Of a stretch of DNA of 39,931 nt, positions 1 through 9,587 are shown piece by piece (position 1 is the stretch's first letter; every line of letters starts with the position of its first letter). The stretch spans positions 1-39,931 of the forward strand of contig CALGLS010000144.1 of the NCBI GenBank assembly GCA_937959375.1, read 5' to 3'. The notes under the pieces were generated by a model. The model was not told where the DNA came from. It was given only the letters and a program-made list of their open reading frames with translations, and made no database searches. The stretch is from an uncultured Saprospiraceae bacterium. Its GTDB lineage: Bacteria; Bacteroidota; Bacteroidia; Chitinophagales; Saprospiraceae. The translations under genes and the position numbers were made by a program.

Positions 1-29
1 TTATTGCTCCAATAAGGCAAATCGCGCTC

Positions 30-1349
30 CTATTTCCGCATCCAAACATCTCGCTGTGGAAAAGGAATTGTAATATCGTTTTCACGAAATAAGCGGTCAA
101 TCTCAAAGCGCAAATCACTCTTTATATCTTCGATCACGATGAAGTTCCGTGACCAAATCATCAATTCAAAAGTTAGAGCTGAATCACCAAAATCAATAAA
201 TCGAACCGAAGGAACTGGTTTACCCAATACATAGATATTTTCCTTGGCCGCTTGAATCAACAAATCTTTTACCGTTTCCGTATTTGATCCATAAGCTACT
301 CCTATCGTAATCGTAAAACGGACCTTGTCATCATTGTGTGTCCAATTGACTACGTTGTCCATGATTAGTTTTGAGTTGGGCACAAAAACTGTTCGGTTAT
401 CTCGCGACTCAATGGTAGATGTTCTCAAACCAATTCGTTTGACCGTTCCCACTAAAGTCCCCACCTCTACCACATCACCTACTTCTACCGTTCGCTCAAA
501 CAACAAAATAATTCCAGAAAAAAGATCATTAAACGTTTGTTGTAATCCCAATCCAACACCCACCAATAAGGCCGCCAAACCACCCCAAACTACAGTCATT
601 TTTACACCAAGTGTTTCTATCGCAACAAATACCGCTATGATGTAAATGATGTATTTCAACAACTGGTTAATCGCATAACGAGACCCCACATTTACTGCTC
701 TCTTTCTATAGTAAGTATGCATAACTAACTCTGTAAGAATCCAAACAAATAGATTCGCCAAAAGCATCACCATTACTATATTGAATAGGCTTGATATTTT
801 TACCCAAGTATCTCCCAATGGAAATAAATCATAATCTAATCTAAAGTTTTGCAAAATCAATACAACCGCAATCGTATACACCAAATACCGAGCAGTATAG
901 CTTCTACCTTTTGGTTGGTTTGCTGCTGTTAAATTAGAATTAGAAGTCATCGACTCATCCTTTCGAGTCTTATCGTAATTGTATAATAAGATTTTTGAAA
1001 TCGCCCAATCCGCAAGACGTGCCAATTGAAAAAGAAGGAAGGCTTGTAGAATCGCACTTATCCTTATCGTCGTATCATTTCGTTCATAAAGGACATAATC
1101 CAAATTCAGAATCATCAGTATACCTATCAAAGCCGCAAAAATAAAAACGTAACGAATAGACATTCGTACAACTCGCTCAGGTTTCACCTTTATCGTTTCC
1201 CTCTTAAAGTATCTAGTCAACAATTTACTAGCCAATACCCAATACAAAACCAAACTCACAAGGACAACGGCCGCAACTGCTGTCAACTGAGCTCCCGTTA
1301 TAGCTTGATTCAGGATCTTAAAGAATTCGGTATTAAAAAATGTTTCCAT
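30..1349 (-). CDS. Small-conductance mechanosensitive channel family protein (MscS)
   Basis: This 439-aa inner-membrane protein should open under membrane tension and release solutes on hypo-osmotic shock. The N-terminal half has about four to five hydrophobic segments. These are followed by the MscS pore helix, rich in Gly and Ala (VWGGLAALLVGVGLGLQQT), and the beta domain, with the typical stretch FERTVEVGDVVEVG and the later VPNSKLIMDNVVNW. It is longer than E. coli MscS (286 aa) because of extra N-terminal membrane segments, as in many Bacteroidota paralogs. It is divergent from the adenine deaminase gene, with a 112-bp shared spacer. The start ATG fits the first membrane segment. The family is clear; the exact subfamily and ion preference are not. 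Confidence 0.93.
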   Translation of the reverse strand: METFFNTEFFKILNQAITGAQLTAVAAVVLVSLVLYWVLASKLLTRYFKRETIKVKPERVVRMSIRYVFIFAALIGILMILNLDYVLYERNDTTIRISAILQAFLLFQLARLADWAISKILLYNYDKTRKDESMTSNSNLTAANQPKGRSYTARYLVYTIAVVLILQNFRLDYDLFPLGDTWVKISSLFNIVMVMLLANLFVWILTELVMHTYYRKRAVNVGSRYAINQLLKYIIYIIAVFVAIETLGVKMTVVWGGLAALLVGVGLGLQQTFNDLFSGIILLFERTVEVGDVVEVGTLVGTVKRIGLRTSTIESRDNRTVFVPNSKLIMDNVVNWTHNDDKVRFTITIGVAYGSNTETVKDLLIQAAKENIYVLGKPVPSVRFIDFGDSALTFELMIWSRNFIVIEDIKSDLRFEIDRLFRENDITIPFPQRDVWMRK

Positions 1350-1415
1350 TGTTTCTTTTTACGGGATAAATATAGATAAGTTAAACGGTTAAGTAATAAA
1401 GTAGATACAACTTCT

Positions 1416-1423
1416 TACTTTTG
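1416..1423 (+). promoter_or_regulatory. Promoter -7 element (TACTTTTG) for adenine deaminase
   Basis: TACTTTTG matches the Bacteroidota sigma-A -7 consensus TAnnTTTG exactly and lies 38 bp before the start codon. There is no clear TTG at the expected -33 position, so this is a consensus match only. Confidence 0.5.
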
Positions 1424-1461
1424 CTCAAAGCAAGTGCTTGTACTAAACAAAATAAACAACG

Positions 1462-3084
1462 ATGCGCATCAAAGGTAATTATATAGACATAGCAGCAAAA
1501 TCAATTTATTATGCTGCTATTGAAATAGAAGACGGAATCATCACCGCTGTAACAAGAGAGGAAGGTGAAAGTAAAAATTATATCATGCCTGGATTCGTAG
1601 ATGCGCATGTGCATATTGAGAGTTCTATGCTGATTCCCTCCGAATTTGCTCGACTTGCTGTAGTTCACGGTACCGTTGCAACTGTTTCTGATCCCCATGA
1701 GATTGCGAACGTGTTAGGCCTCAAAGGCGTTTTCTATATGCTTGATAATGGTAAGAAAGTTCCTTTCAAATTTAACTTTGGAGCTCCTTCTTGTGTACCA
1801 GCTACTACTTTCGAAACAGCAGGTGCCGTTATCAATGTTAAAGATGTAAAAGACTTATTGAAAAAAGACGACATCCTCTACCTCACTGAAATGATGAACT
1901 ACCCTGGCGTTCTTTTCGACTCCCCTGATGTTATGGCAAAAATTGCCGCAGCAAAAGAGGCAGGCAAACCAATAGACGGTCATGCTCCTGGGTTAAGAGG
2001 CGAAGATGCAAAAAAATATGCTGACGCTGGTATCAGTACCGACCATGAATGTTTTACCTACGATGAGGCACTCGAAAAAATTGAATACGGCATGAAGATC
2101 TTAATCCGTGAAGGAAGTGCAGCCAAAAACTTTGAAGCACTAATCGATCTTTTACCAAAATTTCCAGATCGCATTATGTTTTGCTCCGATGATAAGCATC
2201 CTGATGATCTAATTCTTGGTCATATAAATAAACTCGCTGCAAGAGCCATTGACAAAGGCTGCGATTTATTTGATACGCTTAACGCTGCCTGTGTTAATCC
2301 TGTAAAGCATTACAATCTTCCAGTCGGTTTACTGCAAGTTGGCGATCCTGCAGATTTTATTATTGTTGACAATCTTAGAACTTTCGATGTAAAAGCTACT
2401 TATATTGATGGAGAGCTTGTCGCAAAAAAAGGAGAAACTTTAATCCCACGAGTCGAATCTGAAATCGTCAATAATTTTAACACCAGTTACAAATCAGAAG
2501 ACGATTTTGTAGTTGTTGCGAAAACAGATAAAGTCAATGTAATCAAAGCAATAAATGGTGAAATAGTAACCGAAAGTTATGTTGCTTCCGCTAAAGTAGA
2601 AACGGGAAATGCGATCTCTGATGTAGAACAAGATATACTCAAACTAACGGTAGTTAACAGATATGGGGACACACCACCAGCAGTTGCCTTTATCAATGGT
2701 TTCAATTTAAACGATGGCGCCATAGCCTCCTGTGTAGGTCACGACTCACATAATATTATTGCAGTAGGAACAGACGACGAATCTATTTGCAAAGCTGTAA
2801 ATCTCATCATCGAAAATCAAGGAGGTATTGCAGCCGTTCAAGGAAAAGAAGAACAAGTATTAGCACTCCCAGTCGCTGGTATTATGACAAATGCTGATGG
2901 ATACGCTGTTGCTCGTGATTATAGTGTAATTGACCAGTTTGTAAAAACAAAGATGAACTGTCCACTTACGGCGCCATTTATGACCCTATCCTTTATGGCT
3001 TTATTGGTTATTCCTCAACTCAAATTAAGTGACAAAGGCCTTTTTGACGGAGCTGCATTTGCTTACAAAGAATTATTCGCCTAG
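1462..3084 (+). CDS. ade: Adenine deaminase
   Basis: This 540-aa cytoplasmic enzyme should hydrolyse adenine to hypoxanthine and ammonia in purine salvage. It has the amidohydrolase metal-binding motif [10 protein letters not shown] near residue 50, followed by the ade-type stretch [16 protein letters not shown], then DGHAPG and STDHE (catalytic barrel), and [10 protein letters not shown]. The C-terminal adenine deaminase domain is complete ([19 protein letters not shown]). Length and domain order match the bacterial Ade family, which is distinct from the smaller adenosine-deaminase-type enzymes. It is probably monocistronic: an exact -7 element lies upstream and the next gene has its own promoter. 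Confidence 0.95.
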   Translation: MRIKGNYIDIAAKSIYYAAIEIEDGIITAVTREEGESKNYIMPGFVDAHVHIESSMLIPSEFARLAVVHGTVATVSDPHEIANVLGLKGVFYMLDNGKKVPFKFNFGAPSCVPATTFETAGAVINVKDVKDLLKKDDILYLTEMMNYPGVLFDSPDVMAKIAAAKEAGKPIDGHAPGLRGEDAKKYADAGISTDHECFTYDEALEKIEYGMKILIREGSAAKNFEALIDLLPKFPDRIMFCSDDKHPDDLILGHINKLAARAIDKGCDLFDTLNAACVNPVKHYNLPVGLLQVGDPADFIIVDNLRTFDVKATYIDGELVAKKGETLIPRVESEIVNNFNTSYKSEDDFVVVAKTDKVNVIKAINGEIVTESYVASAKVETGNAISDVEQDILKLTVVNRYGDTPPAVAFINGFNLNDGAIASCVGHDSHNIIAVGTDDESICKAVNLIIENQGGIAAVQGKEEQVLALPVAGIMTNADGYAVARDYSVIDQFVKTKMNCPLTAPFMTLSFMALLVIPQLKLSDKGLFDGAAFAYKELFA

Positions 3085-3180
3085 TGTATTCAATGCAGTA
3101 GACCATTAACTTCTTTTTAATAAAATATTAAATTTCTAGATATTTCTTGTTAAAGACAAGCATGTATCTGCTATGTTGGT

Positions 3181-3188
3181 TATCTTTG
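3181..3188 (+). promoter_or_regulatory. Promoter -7 element (TATCTTTG) for the OmpA/PD40 gene
   Basis: TATCTTTG is an exact TAnnTTTG match, 62 bp before the ATG at 3251. No TTG is seen at the usual -33 spacing. Confidence 0.5.
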
Positions 3189-3250
3189 TAGAATATTTAG
3201 AACGCCCCAAACGTTTCGAATAAAAGACTACATAGATATTCACAACATTC

Positions 3251-4936
3251 ATGAAACAGATACTCCTACTATTAACGCTTTGTTGCATCATTGCTCTGCC
3301 GAATCAAGATATATTTGCGCAGAAAAAATATGTATTGGAAAAACTCCCACCTACTATCAATACTGCTCAGTTTGACGAAATCGCTCCTATTGCCAGTATC
3401 GACGGTAACAATCTCTACTTCACAAGAGTTGGATATCCTGACTTCGAAAAAACGCTAATAGAAAAAGGTGAAGACCTCTCTTATAAGTTGAGTAATCAGC
3501 AATACATGAACTATCTTAGTAAGATATACTCTAAGATTGCACATCAGCATGTTTCTAATCCTGTCAACTCAGGTTTCAACCAAGACATATGGGTAGCCTC
3601 TGGTTCTGCAGGCAATTTTACGCAAGTAAGCCACCCCGGATACCCGCTCAATAATGCACTTCCAAATAGTGTAAGTTCTCTGACACCTTCTGGAAATGAA
3701 CTTATCGTTCTCAACCAATTTGTTGAAGAAGGTGGAATGAAAAAAGGTTTTTCTATTATTAGAAAAACGCAGGACGATTCTTGGTCTTTTCCAGAACCCG
3801 TAGGTATTGAAAATTACTACAACTCAGGAACAGACGTAAGTATGAATGTAAGCCAAGATGGTAGTGTGCTTATTCTCGCAATGCAGCGTGGTGACTCATT
3901 TGGGAAAAGTGATTTATACATTTGTCACCGTACAGGCCATAATAGTTGGAGTGCTCCACAAAATATGGGGCGAATGGTTAATTCTTCCAGACAAGAAACA
4001 ACACCTTTTTTATCAGAAGATAAAACGCGTCTGTTCTTCTCTTCCGACCGAAGAGGTGCCAAAGGAGGTAATGATATTTTTATGCTTATGCGAAAGGGTG
4101 ATAGCTGGACCGAGTGGTCAAAGCCACGTCGTTTCAAATCACCTGTCAACTCTAAGAGTGATGACAGCCAACCATTTTTTAATTCAGCTACAGGCTATCT
4201 CTATTTCACTTCCAATCGTGATGGCAGCTCTGATATTTTTCGAGTAAAAATTGCACCTCCTGTTCCTGTAGGTATTACCATAAAGGGTAAGATCATCAAT
4301 TCTAAAACAGGCGAACCAATGGCTGCTAATGTCAAATCTGGTTTAGCTAATAATGAGTTATATAGAAATGTTTATGTTTCTGAAGATGGTTCTTTTGAGA
4401 TTACCGTTCCTAAAGGAGTACAGTTTACATTGGTAGCTGACAGACCTGGTTATGTTGGGCAAAAAGATACTGTTTACTACAGAAGTGATTATGTCTATTT
4501 CAAAGACAAACATCTTGATCTAAAAATGGATCCAGTTGAAGCCGGAACTAAGGTCGACCTTGATCCAATTTACTTTACAAAGTCTACGGCTGAAATTAAA
4601 AAGGAATCTTACCCTGCTTTGGATAAGTTAGCGAGTTTCCTCAGAGATAATTATTTTATTACCATTCAAATTTCTGGACATACCGACAATCAAGGAGACA
4701 AACCTGCTCTCGCTCGCTTATCAGAAGAACGTGCAGAAGCGGTAAGACATTATTTGATTTATACGGGTCGCATAAATCCATTGCGAATGGAAGCAATTGG
4801 AATGGGACATACCCAACCCGTGACCGATAATTCAACAGATGCACTGAGAAGGTTGAATCGAAGAGTTGAGGTCGAAATAATTCGAGTACACGAACCAGAG
4901 ATGAGTCAACAAGGAGGAGAAAGAAAAGTTGACTAA
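3251..4936 (+). CDS. OmpA-family protein with PD40 repeats
   Basis: This 561-aa exported protein probably anchors the outer membrane to peptidoglycan. It has a signal peptide (MKQILLLLTLCCIIALP, cleavage near FAQ-KK). Then come WD40-like PD40 beta-propeller repeats (for example LFFSSDRRGAKGGNDIFM and LYFTSNRDGSSDIFRV, about residues 50-330), a carboxypeptidase-regulatory-like beta-sandwich (about 340-420, KGKIINSKTGEPMAANV), and a C-terminal OmpA domain (about 440-550). The OmpA domain has the diaminopimelate-binding Asp in GHTDNQG and the Arg in LSEERAEAV. The architecture resembles the T9SS-associated PorE/SprE group, but the N-terminal TPRs of PorE are missing, so a T9SS role is only a possibility. 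It is bounded by its own promoter and a strong terminator. Confidence 0.9.
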   Translation: MKQILLLLTLCCIIALPNQDIFAQKKYVLEKLPPTINTAQFDEIAPIASIDGNNLYFTRVGYPDFEKTLIEKGEDLSYKLSNQQYMNYLSKIYSKIAHQHVSNPVNSGFNQDIWVASGSAGNFTQVSHPGYPLNNALPNSVSSLTPSGNELIVLNQFVEEGGMKKGFSIIRKTQDDSWSFPEPVGIENYYNSGTDVSMNVSQDGSVLILAMQRGDSFGKSDLYICHRTGHNSWSAPQNMGRMVNSSRQETTPFLSEDKTRLFFSSDRRGAKGGNDIFMLMRKGDSWTEWSKPRRFKSPVNSKSDDSQPFFNSATGYLYFTSNRDGSSDIFRVKIAPPVPVGITIKGKIINSKTGEPMAANVKSGLANNELYRNVYVSEDGSFEITVPKGVQFTLVADRPGYVGQKDTVYYRSDYVYFKDKHLDLKMDPVEAGTKVDLDPIYFTKSTAEIKKESYPALDKLASFLRDNYFITIQISGHTDNQGDKPALARLSEERAEAVRHYLIYTGRINPLRMEAIGMGHTQPVTDNSTDALRRLNRRVEVEIIRVHEPEMSQQGGERKVD

Positions 4937-4954
4937 CCTATTCAATATAGTTTT

Positions 4955-4993
4955 AAAAAAGGCATTTGGTTTGATAAACCAAATGCCTTTTTT
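4955..4993 (+). terminator. Intrinsic terminator after the OmpA/PD40 gene
   Basis: A near-perfect hairpin has arms GGCATTTGGTTT and AAACCAAATGCC and a 3-nt loop. It is flanked by an A-run on the left and a T-run on the right, so it can end transcription on either strand. It starts about 20 bp after the stop codon. Confidence 0.9.
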
Positions 4994-5088
4994 AGTAGTT
5001 TATACCCTTGTCCGATAACTTACTTTAGTCAAAGTTTTATCGCATCGCTTAATTTGTATAACTTGCCACTCAATTCAATTGCAAAAAA

Positions 5089-5757
5089 ATGCTTCGTATT
5101 TTAGCTCAATTCGTTTCTATTGTCTTTCATCCTTTGCTGATCGTTACCTACATGTTAGTGATCCTCCTCTTGGTCAATCCATACATGTTTGGAGTCAATG
5201 ATTTAGCTAGTGCTAAAAGCAAGCAATTAATTCTATTGATTTTCTTGTCCACCTTTATTATTCCTGGATTTGCGGTTGTCATGATGAAAGCACTAGGTAT
5301 GATAGATTCGCTTCAGATGAAAACAAAGTCCGAACGTATTGGTCCCTACATCGTCACAGGAATTCTCTACATGTGGCTTTTTCAGAATATTCTTAACAAT
5401 CCAGATATACCTTCTGCCTACAAAGTTTTCGTACTTGGTGCAACCATAGGCTTGTTTGTTAGCTTCTTCTTCAATCTCTTTACCAAAATAAGTATGCATG
5501 CCCTAGGAATGGGCGGACTATTAGGGATGATCATTATTACATCGCTACTCTTTAGCTATGGCTCCTTTGTATTTAGTATTGGCCCTTTTGGAATGATGGA
5601 AATGAGTATGAATGCGCTTCTTTTGATTGTCATTCTTATCTCCGGCTTAGTTTGTACCTGCCGACTTTTGCTTAATGCCCATGATCTACAAGACCTCTAC
5701 AGTGGATTTATCATTGGAATAGGCGCTCAATTTTTGGCCCTAAGAATAATGTTTTAG
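5089..5757 (+). CDS. PAP2-superfamily-like integral membrane protein
   Basis: This 222-aa protein is made up almost entirely of six hydrophobic segments. It carries weak traces of the PAP2 (type 2 phosphatidic acid phosphatase) signature. The region KTKSERIGP stands where the KxxxxxxRP motif is expected. KISMHALGMGG resembles the central PSGH motif. RLLLNAHDLQD fits Rx5Hx3D exactly near the C-terminus. The first two motifs are degenerate, so lipid phosphatase activity is uncertain and it may be an inactive relative. Homologs of this size are common hypothetical membrane proteins in Bacteroidota. A possible 26-codon hydrophobic ORF begins 11 nt after its stop. Confidence 0.7.
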   Translation: MLRILAQFVSIVFHPLLIVTYMLVILLLVNPYMFGVNDLASAKSKQLILLIFLSTFIIPGFAVVMMKALGMIDSLQMKTKSERIGPYIVTGILYMWLFQNILNNPDIPSAYKVFVLGATIGLFVSFFFNLFTKISMHALGMGGLLGMIIITSLLFSYGSFVFSIGPFGMMEMSMNALLLIVILISGLVCTCRLLLNAHDLQDLYSGFIIGIGAQFLALRIMF

Positions 5758-5768
5758 CATTTATTTAG

Positions 5769-5849
5769 ATGGCTTCCGCCAAAAATCTTCCTACTTACAT
5801 CTTCTTCTTTAGTGTAACTGCCTTCCTGTTGCTAAAATTAGTCTCTTAA
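5769..5849 (+). CDS. Possible 26-aa single-pass membrane peptide
   Basis: ATG at 5769 opens a 26-codon frame ending in TAA at 5847-5849. It encodes MASAKNLPTYIF followed by a run of hydrophobic residues ending LLLKLVS. The layout of a short polar N-terminus, about 15 apolar residues and a Lys near the end is that of a small membrane protein. It begins 11 nt after the stop of the PAP2-like gene, which would allow translational coupling. A frame this short can occur by chance, and no Shine-Dalgarno site is visible. The hydrophobicity and position are the only support. Confidence 0.35.
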   Translation: MASAKNLPTYIFFFSVTAFLLLKLVS

Positions 5850-5975
5850 TTTCTCCTATTACCGATCTGTTTTAAGACATTTGTAGGTAAATACTTAGAA
5901 ACTAGGAGAAAAGTCCATGTATCTGAATCCTTTTATTTCCGTTATATGGAATACTTTCTCGCAAAAAAAATACCT

Positions 5976-6794
5976 ATGCAGGAGTTAAAAAGTACAATAG
6001 AACAATGTTGGGAAGATCGATCTTTACTAAAAGACGAAAACAACCAAAAGCAAATTGAAGCGGTAATCGACCTTTTAGATAAAGGCGAAATTCGCGTAGC
6101 GCAACCAGATGACAACGACGGTTGGATCGTCAACGACTGGGTAAAAAAAGCAGTAGTACTCTACTTCCCTATTCGAAAAATGGAAGCCATCGAAGTTGGC
6201 CCTTTCGTTTTCCATGATAAAATGCCATTGAAAACAGATTACGCACAAACTGGAGTCCGTGTTGTACCTCATGCAATTGCCCGAAAAGGTGCATTCATTG
6301 AAAAAGGTGCCATCCTCATGCCTTCTTATGTTAATATCGGCGCATGGGTTGGAGCTGGAAGTATGGTTGATACTTGGGCGACCGTTGGTTCTTGTGGACA
6401 AATCGGACGCAACGTTCATCTAAGTGGTGGCGTAGGTATTGGTGGTGTTCTCGAACCTTTGCAAGCAACCCCAACTATTATTGAAGACAACTGTTTTATT
6501 GGCTCTCGTTGTATCGTTGTGGAAGGGGTACGAGTTGGTAAAGAATCAGTGCTTGGCGCAAATGTAGTATTGACGCAATCAACACACATCATTGATGTAA
6601 CAGGTGATGAGCCCGTAACAACAAAAGGTTATGTTCCTCCAAGGTCTGTCGTAATTCCTGGAAGCTACACACGTAAATTTCCAGCTGGTGAATTTCAGGT
6701 CAACTGTGCCCTCATCATTGGTAAACGAAAAGAAAGCACCGACAAAAAAGTTTCTCTTAATGATGCGCTTCGTGAATACAATGTTTCAGCTTAG
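5976..6794 (+). CDS. dapD: 2,3,4,5-tetrahydropyridine-2,6-dicarboxylate N-succinyltransferase
   Basis: This enzyme transfers succinyl from succinyl-CoA to tetrahydrodipicolinate in the succinylase branch of lysine and diaminopimelate synthesis. It shows an N-terminal helical domain, then the left-handed beta-helix of hexapeptide repeats (about residues 100-220, including GAWVGAGSMVDTWATVGSCG and GVGIGGVLEPLQATP). The frame extends upstream to ATG 5946. I prefer ATG 5976 (272 aa), because MQELKSTIEQCW matches the usual DapD N-terminus and the preceding ten residues look unconserved. It stands alone, between the PAP2-like gene and the M1 peptidase. Confidence 0.95.
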   Translation: MQELKSTIEQCWEDRSLLKDENNQKQIEAVIDLLDKGEIRVAQPDDNDGWIVNDWVKKAVVLYFPIRKMEAIEVGPFVFHDKMPLKTDYAQTGVRVVPHAIARKGAFIEKGAILMPSYVNIGAWVGAGSMVDTWATVGSCGQIGRNVHLSGGVGIGGVLEPLQATPTIIEDNCFIGSRCIVVEGVRVGKESVLGANVVLTQSTHIIDVTGDEPVTTKGYVPPRSVVIPGSYTRKFPAGEFQVNCALIIGKRKESTDKKVSLNDALREYNVSA

Positions 6795-6854
6795 TAATTT
6801 AAAATCCAGTTTGAATACTTAATGTGAATTAGTTTTAAAACACAATAAATAATA

Positions 6855-9485
6855 ATGAAGTCTATACTATCCTTTTCTGTACTTTTTATATTCTTATTGA
6901 TGGGATGTAAAACAAGTCAAAAAGCAAGCGATCCGGTTTACACCATTGAAGAAAGATTCTTGGATACACTTTCTATTGTTGCTGACAAACCTGATAATTT
7001 AAAAGAACCTGAAGATTTTAAATTACCTCCATATGCTCCAAGTTATACACTTACCAACAACCTTTTACACACCAAACTAGATTTACGTTTTGATTGGGCA
7101 AAAGAACATGTTATTGGTAAAGCAACATTGACATTAGAACCTTATTTCTATCCAACCAATACCTTGGTACTAGATGCCAAAGGTTTTGATATTAATAAAG
7201 TTACCTATGCCGGAAAATCTGCTGATTTAAAATACGAATACAATGGTGAACAACTTATCATTGACCTCGGTCGCGAAATTCCTTCCAACCAAAAGTATGA
7301 TATCTACATCGACTATGTAGCCAAACCTGCAGAGGTTGCTGCTGGTGGAGGAAGTGCTGCGATCACTTCAGATCAAGGACTTTTCTTTATTAATCCAAAT
7401 GGTGATGACCCAACAAAACCTCAACAAATTTGGACACAAGGTGAAACTGAATGGAACTCCCGTTGGTTTCCAACTATTGATAAACCTAACGAGCGTTGTA
7501 CACAAGAAATGTATTTGACGGTAGATAAAAAGTACAAAACATTATCTAACGGTGCCTTGATCAATAGTAAGAACAACAGTGATGGAACACGTACCGATTA
7601 CTGGAAAATGGATTTGCCACACGCACCTTATTTGTTCATGCTTACCGTTGGTGACTTCGCTGTAGTGAATGATAAATGGAGCGGTATCCCTGTTGACTAT
7701 TACGTAGAACCTGCTTATGAAAACTCTGCTCGCGGTATCTTTTCCAACACCACTGAAATGTTAACTTTCTTCTCAGATCTTGTTGGTGTAAAATACCCTT
7801 GGCCAAAATACTCTCAAATCATTGTTCGCGATTATGTTTCTGGTGCCATGGAAAATACTACTGGTGTTATCTTTGGTGAGTTTGTACAAAAAACGAATCG
7901 CGAATTAATTGATAATCACAATGAATTAATCGTTGCTCACGAGATGGTTCATCATTGGTTTGGTGACTACGTTACCTGTGAAAGTTGGTCAAATCTAACA
8001 ATGAATGAAGGTTTTGCTAACTATGGTGAATACCTTTGGTTGGAACACAAATACGGAAACGATGATGCGGACCGTCATAGAATGAATGAGATGAATGGTT
8101 ATCTAAATTCTGTAAATCGTGGTGGTGCTCATCCACTTATTCACTTTGGTGTAGAAAATAGTGAAGACATGTTTGATGCGCACAGTTACAATAAAGGTGG
8201 CCTTGTTTTACATATGCTTCGCAATTACCTAGGTGATAAAGCTTTCTTTGCTGGACTAAAAAAATATTTGGTTGACAATGCGTACACTGCCGTAGAAGCA
8301 CATGACTTGCGCCTTGCGATGGAAGCTATTTCTGGTCAAGATCTCAACTGGTTTTTCAATCAATGGTATTTTGAATCAGGACATCCTCGACTAGATATCA
8401 AATACAACTATAATGAAGTTGCTGGTGAAACAGAAGTAATCATTGAACAGAAACAAGATACCGATCGTTACCCTGCAATTTTCACACTACCCATTGGTAT
8501 TGACATTTATGTTGGTAAACAAAAAGCGATCCGTGAAAACGTAATGATGACTAAACGAAAGCAAACCTTTTCTTTCAAAGTTTCTGAAAAACCAGTATTG
8601 GTAAATGTAGATGCAGATGGCGTTTTACTTTGTGAAAAAACAGACAACAAAACGGAGTCTGCTTATATTTTCCAATTTTACAATGGCAAAAACTTACAAG
8701 ATAGACTGGAGGCAATTGAAGCTTTAAAGACAAGTAATAATACAAAAGCAAAACAACTTATTGTAGATGCTTTAGATGATCCATTTTGGGGAATCAGAAG
8801 ATTAGCGCTAAGATATATTGATCCAAATTCAGATGCTACCATTACAGACAAAGTAGCTACACTTGCAGCTAAAGATCCTAAGTCTCAAGTACGTTCATCT
8901 GCAATTGGTTTTCTAGGACAAACTAAAAACATGAAGTACTTACCGGTTATTAAAACAGCCGTTGAAAAAGATCAAGCCTACCCTTCCGTTTCTGCTGGTC
9001 TGTCCGCACTTGCTGAACTAGATCCCAAAACGGCTACTGCTTATGCAAAGAGAATGGAGTCTGACGAAAATAGTAATATCATTAATGCGATTGGAAATGT
9101 TTACGGCTTAGTTCCAGACAAATCTAATCTTGCATATTTTGAAAACAACTTTGACAAGCTAGAAACTTTTAGTGCTTTCTCATTTTTTGAAAACTACTCT
9201 AAGTTACTTAGCGCCATGGACCTAACAGTTGTTGATGATAAAATCAAAATGCTAGAAGGCTATGCAACAGATGCTGACAAATCACAGTGGAAACGATTCT
9301 CAGCAACTAAAGCCATTTTTGATGTAAAGTCAGGATATGATGAACGTCTTTCAACCATGGAAGCAACGGATACTGGCCGTGCTGATCTTGAATCACGGAT
9401 CGCAACCATGACAGAAATGATTAAAGTCATCAGTGACAAAGAGACAAATCAGCAGCTTAAGATGATTTATCAAAATTTTAAGTAA
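6855..9485 (+). CDS. M1 family metalloaminopeptidase, lipoprotein, with C-terminal HEAT-like repeats
   Basis: This 876-aa zinc aminopeptidase (gluzincin, M1) should remove N-terminal residues from peptides in the periplasm or at the cell surface. The N-terminus has a lipoprotein signal with lipobox LMGC (Cys18). The M1 beta-saddle domain follows. The exopeptidase motif GAMEN is at 330-334, and zinc ligands are HEMVH at 362-366 and Glu385 in NEGFANY. After the catalytic domain (about residue 600) comes an alpha-helical solenoid with HEAT-like repeats (for example DPFWGIRRLALRYI and DPKSQVRSSAIGFL). All catalytic elements are present. The gene ends at a hairpin facing the convergent fic gene. 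Confidence 0.94.
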   Translation: MKSILSFSVLFIFLLMGCKTSQKASDPVYTIEERFLDTLSIVADKPDNLKEPEDFKLPPYAPSYTLTNNLLHTKLDLRFDWAKEHVIGKATLTLEPYFYPTNTLVLDAKGFDINKVTYAGKSADLKYEYNGEQLIIDLGREIPSNQKYDIYIDYVAKPAEVAAGGGSAAITSDQGLFFINPNGDDPTKPQQIWTQGETEWNSRWFPTIDKPNERCTQEMYLTVDKKYKTLSNGALINSKNNSDGTRTDYWKMDLPHAPYLFMLTVGDFAVVNDKWSGIPVDYYVEPAYENSARGIFSNTTEMLTFFSDLVGVKYPWPKYSQIIVRDYVSGAMENTTGVIFGEFVQKTNRELIDNHNELIVAHEMVHHWFGDYVTCESWSNLTMNEGFANYGEYLWLEHKYGNDDADRHRMNEMNGYLNSVNRGGAHPLIHFGVENSEDMFDAHSYNKGGLVLHMLRNYLGDKAFFAGLKKYLVDNAYTAVEAHDLRLAMEAISGQDLNWFFNQWYFESGHPRLDIKYNYNEVAGETEVIIEQKQDTDRYPAIFTLPIGIDIYVGKQKAIRENVMMTKRKQTFSFKVSEKPVLVNVDADGVLLCEKTDNKTESAYIFQFYNGKNLQDRLEAIEALKTSNNTKAKQLIVDALDDPFWGIRRLALRYIDPNSDATITDKVATLAAKDPKSQVRSSAIGFLGQTKNMKYLPVIKTAVEKDQAYPSVSAGLSALAELDPKTATAYAKRMESDENSNIINAIGNVYGLVPDKSNLAYFENNFDKLETFSAFSFFENYSKLLSAMDLTVVDDKIKMLEGYATDADKSQWKRFSATKAIFDVKSGYDERLSTMEATDTGRADLESRIATMTEMIKVISDKETNQQLKMIYQNFK

Positions 9486-9498
9486 CTGTTCGTGATTT

Positions 9499-9548
9499 AG
9501 CTATAACATATTTCGGATGTCTTCAATTGGCATTCGAAATATGTAGCT
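9499..9548. terminator. Hairpin between convergent M1 peptidase and fic genes
   Basis: The arms AGCTA(TAA)CATATTTCG at 9499-9515 and CGAAATATGTAGCT at 9535-9548 pair along 14 bp with one 3-nt bulge. The hairpin lies between the two stop codons and may serve as a bidirectional terminator. There is no long T-run, so the strength is uncertain. Confidence 0.55.
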
Positions 9549-9587
9549 AATGCAGAATGAAGTTGTATAAGAATTCGAAAAGAAACT

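Noticed and set aside
3858-4247. 129-aa frame inside the OmpA/PD40 gene
   Set aside because: It is a same-strand shadow frame of a well-supported gene, with no family resemblance.
5946-5975. Upstream ATG for dapD at 5946
   Set aside because: The extra ten residues do not resemble the family, and ATG 5976 gives the usual MQELK-type start.
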